DNA of 22,309 nt from Haplomitrium mnioides (taxonomy: Eukaryota > Marchantiophyta > Haplomitriopsida > Calobryales), in contig JBNGIS010017881.1 of assembly GCA_049999725.1 (NCBI GenBank), forward strand, positions 1 to 22,309. The letters are read 5' to 3'. A model generated the notes under the pieces. That model made no database searches. It saw only the letters and a list, made by a program, of their open reading frames with translations, and had not been told where the DNA came from. A program made the position numbers and the translations under genes. Within the stretch, counting starts at the first letter, position 1; every line of letters starts with the position of its first letter. Shown in pieces: positions 19,361 to 22,309 of the stretch.

Positions 19361-19814
19361 ATGAGCTATATGGAGAATCAAGAGGAGGTGATTCAAGCAA
19401 TGGAATAATGACTTGAACATCTTTCATGCCTTTTGGATGTGGGAATAAAAGAAGGAGCAATGTTTCGAGAAGAAGAGAGTTATTGTCGATTTCCAACGCC
19501 AAAAACATATGATGGAAATGTGACTTGTGGTGCTTATGAGAACTTCATTTTTTATTGTGAACAATATTTTGAAGCTACAAATATTAGAGAGGATAGTCGG
19601 CAAATTCTATTTGCGGCAAGCCAATTAGAAGGAGTTGCAAAGACTTGGTGGAGATATCAAATAGAACAAGCACAACGTGGATTTGTTGCTCTTTGTTTCT
19701 TGGCAGGAGTTCAAAGGAGTGATTTCAAGATTTAGAGTTGTAAATGCTTCAAAAGTAGCAAGAGATTGATTGGCCGAATTGAAGTAACTTGGTACAGTGA
19801 GAAGTTATGTGACA
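19361..19814 (+). pseudogene. Gypsy gag, broken
   Basis: Starts at ATG 19361 (MSYMENQEEVIQAME) and meets two adjacent stops at 19406-19411 (TAA TGA). The same frame reopens to give the core gag domain: FPTPKTYDGN, FIFYCEQYFEATNI, RQILFAASQLEGVAKTWWRY. A frameshift near 19695 moves the rest (FKGVISRFRVV, NASKVARD-stop-LAELK) to another frame with a further TGA and TAA. Gag is the capsid protein of the particle. The C-terminal part and any zinc knuckle would lie in the following gap. The ATG follows the primer site by 17 bases. Confidence 0.8.
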
Positions 19815-19914
19815 NNNNNNNNNNNNNNNNNNNNNNNNNNNNNNNNNNNNNNNNNNNNNNNNNNNNNNNNNNNNNNNNNNNNNNNNNNNNNNNNNNNNNN
19901 NNNNNNNNNNNNNN
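19815..19914. other. Assembly gap (100 N)
   Basis: Exactly 100 N, a conventional placeholder, so the true length is unknown. It removes the end of gag and the start of protease. Confidence 1.
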
Positions 19915-20706
19915 CACTCTTGTAGAATGTTGGTCGATAGTGGGAGTTCTGAAAATTTTATGTCACTACGTTTTGCTAAGATAATCAAAGCAAAATATAG
20001 ACCTATCAAGGGGAGTGTTGTGACTATGGCTGATGGCCAAAAGCATGACGTGTTTTGCTCTCAAAAGCCATTCCTTCTAAGGATTGGAAAAGAGTATACG
20101 GAATCTATGCAATTTGTTATTGCACCTGTACAATATGACATCATTTTAGGATTGCCTTGGCTTGAAGAAAGGTCCGCTCAATTTGATTGGGGAAAACGAC
20201 AAATTCAAGTTACCTTACAAGGTAAGAAATTTCTTTTGGGGTCTTCGACACCATTTGTCAAGAAGTCTAAATCAGTTGAGCATGTTAATTCAATGGCGCA
20301 AGAGTTGCATGCCTTTGCTGTTTGGGTTAAGCCTATCATGGACTTGAGTAAGGAGGGAGAAAAAGGTGCGCATGCCGTAATAATAGACGATATTTTGAAA
20401 GAGTTTGCGGATGTGTTTCCGGAGGATTTGCCAAAGGAGTTGCCACACGATCGAGGAATGCCTTTTCTGATTGAGTTGTTACCGGAAAGCACTTCTTATA
20501 ACAAACCTATATATCGGCTATCACCACAAGAATTAGAGGAGCTTCGAAAGACATTGATGGATCTTCTTGAGAAGGATTTCAGTCAACACAGTACTTCTCT
20601 TTAGGGAGCTCCGGTATTCTTTGTACCAAAGAAAGATGGTGGATTTCGTCTTTGTACAAATTATCGAGGATTGAACAATCAAACGGTGAAGAATGCTTAC
20701 CCTCTA

Positions 20707-20755
<49 letters not shown>

Positions 20756-22309
20756 AAGGTATGGGCATTTTGAATGGAAACTTCTTACATTTGGGCTTAC
20801 TAATGCTCCGGCGATATTTATAGATCAAATGCATCGAGTTTTTGATGGGTTATTGGATAAGTCAGTGTTGGTGTTTTTTGACGATATCTTTATCTTTAGT
20901 AAAAGTGAAATTGATCATCGTGCTCATCTCAAAGAGGTGCTACAACGACTACGCAATTGGAAGTTTTATTACAAGAGGTCTAAGTGTGAGTTTTGGAAGC
21001 AAGAGGTGACCTATCTACGGCATAAAGTGTCTGCGGATGGCATCAAGATGGAGGAAGAGAAAATCAAGTCTATTGTAGAGTGGCCAACACCGAATGATGC
21101 AAAGGATGTTTGAGCTTTTAATGGATTACCAAGCTTTTATCAAAGATTCATTCATTACTATGCTCATATTGCTGCACCGCTTACAGATTTACTAGGGAAG
21201 GATGCAAAGTTCAAATGGACGACCAAGGAGCAAGTGGCATTTCAACAACTCAAGGATGCGGTGACATCTCATCCGATTCTACAACCATATGATCCAAAGA
21301 GGCGTTATATAGTTGACTTTGTTTCCTCTAATTTTGCTATTGGAGCGGTTTTACAACAAGAGTTTGAAGATGGACTTCATCCAATTGCATTCATGTCACG
21401 CCGATTGAATGCGGCGGAGAGAAATTATTCTGCAAGAGATCGAGAGCAATTAGCAATGGTTTGTGCTACCAAAGTGTGGAGACACTATCTTTTGGGCAAA
21501 CATGTACTTATGCGTACAAACCACAAGCCATTACTTCAAGCAATCCACTTGGAAAATATGACAAGTTGTCATCATCGGTGGGAAGATCAACTACAACTCT
21601 TTGATTTCAAGTTGGAGTACAAGCCGAGAAGGTTCCAAATTATTCCTGATGCACTGTCTCGAAGACCGAATCATCGAATAAATACACTGAAGATAGCAAA
21701 TGCTAGTATATTGCATCTTGATGAAGCAACCAGTGACGAATTTCGAAAAAAGTTACAAGAAGGCGCATTCTCTACTCTTGTTAGAGTACGTTTGGCGATC
21801 CAAGATAGTGAGTATCATACTTTTTCCATTCGGGATGGTATTCTCTATCAATACCATCAAATATATCTTCCTCAAGATGATGCACTTCCAATAGCACGTT
21901 TACAAGAAGCACATGATATTCCAATTTCTAGGTATCTTGGAGTAGACAAGACTATGGAGTTGCTTCAACGGACTTGGTGGTGGCCAAACCTAGCTCGAGA
22001 TGTTCGTGGCTTTGTTCGTTCTTGTGAAAGTTGTCAACAAAATAAGGCTTCAAATCAAAAACCAGCTAGTTTTTTGAAACCATTATCGATTCCTACTACT
22101 CAATGGGAACATGTAAGCTTGGATCTTATCACTTCGCTTCCAACCACGCCTCGTGGGTTTACGGCCATTGTGGTGTTTGTGGATAAGCTAAGCAAACTAA
22201 TTCATCTAGCACCAACAGTGGATACGGTGGATGCTCAACAATTGGCAAAGATTTATTTTGATACAATCTTTCGATATCATGGAATGCCAAAGGTACTTAT
22301 ATCTGATAG
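19915..22309 (+). pseudogene. Gypsy pol: protease, RT, RNase H, partial integrase, broken
   Basis: Protease has MLVDSGSSENF at 19927 and ILGLPWLEE at about 20143. RT starts with LPKELPHDRGMPFLIEL and PIYRLSPQELEELR. A TAG at 20602-20604 stands where GAPV is normally preceded by Trp. Then come [20 protein letters not shown], the A tract 20708-20754, and in a new frame [15 protein letters not shown] and VFFDDIFIFSK. A TGA at 21111-21113 sits where Arg is usual. From 21114 the frame is open to the window end (398 codons). RNase H keeps AIGAVL and ARDREQLAMV, but the first catalytic Asp is Val (21321-21323) and the Asp of TDHK is Asn (21519-21521). Integrase keeps CESC but the second zinc His is Tyr (21933-21935). 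VSLDLITSLP holds the first core Asp and the last codons (LISD) the second. The glutamate lies outside. Confidence 0.92.
20708..20754. repeat. 47-base A tract inside the RT gene
   Basis: An uninterrupted run of 47 A directly after YPL and before TRYGHFEW. In gypsy RTs roughly 40 codons separate these points, including motif A with its catalytic Asp. Here that block is missing and the frame changes across the tract. Confidence 0.95.

Larger units (their letters stand above)
18920..22309 (+). mobile_element. Ty3/gypsy retrotransposon, 5' part, decayed and cut by the window end
   Basis: Order: LTR, tRNA-iMet primer-binding site, gag, scaffold gap, protease, RT, RNase H, integrase start. This is the gypsy order (RNase H before integrase). 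The initiator-Met primer site and RT sequence are compatible with a chromovirus, but the chromodomain would lie beyond the window. Stops, a frameshift in gag, loss of RT motif A and RNase H active-site changes show that it is inactive. Confidence 0.9.

Overview
The window looks like plant nuclear DNA, a repeat-rich, gene-poor stretch with no intact host gene. The evidence is a Ty1/copia element of the Ale/Retrofit type, a Ty3/gypsy element whose primer-binding site matches plant initiator tRNA-Met, a piece of a plant ANKRD13-like ankyrin gene, a plausible short T-rich intron, and a 100-base scaffold gap. I cannot name the species. Every gene I recognise is broken, and no rRNA, tRNA or CRISPR array was seen.

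Layout. At 90-881 (minus) lies an unrecognised degenerate reading frame. At 1157-5207 (plus) lies a decayed, probably multi-exon gene. Its 3' part (4083-5207) matches the C-terminal half of beta-class amino (N4-cytosine/N6-adenine) DNA methyltransferases; its 5' part is unrecognised. Two arrays of a 24-base self-complementary repeat sit in the non-coding parts of this unit (1586-1992 and 3643-3850). At 6030-6464 (minus) is a gypsy reverse-transcriptase fragment. At 7.7-9.79 kb is decayed sequence with a LINE ORF1/DUF4283-like zinc-knuckle remnant and a 68-base tandem duplication.

At 9791-14886 (minus) is a copia element bounded by a GATAT target-site duplication. One LTR (14726-14886) is near complete and the other is cut to about 24 bases. 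Gag, protease and integrase sit in one frame with two stops; reverse transcriptase and RNase H are deleted. The leader between primer-binding site and gag is unusually long (about 2 kb) and carries minisatellites of about 40 bases.

From 14.9 to 17.2 kb I see no gene. At 17243-17393 a six-copy 16-base array precedes a TATA box. At 18615-18815 is the ANKRD13-like ankyrin fragment. At about 18920-22309 (plus) is a gypsy element: 5' LTR, primer-binding site, decayed gag, the N gap, then protease, RT, RNase H and the start of integrase, running off the window. A run of 47 A replaces the RT block that should hold catalytic motif A.

The genes do not form a working pathway. The most unusual content is the methyltransferase-like pseudogene with its palindromic minisatellites and the divergent unknown frame beside it, which might together be the remains of an undescribed mobile element. 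That grouping is inference.
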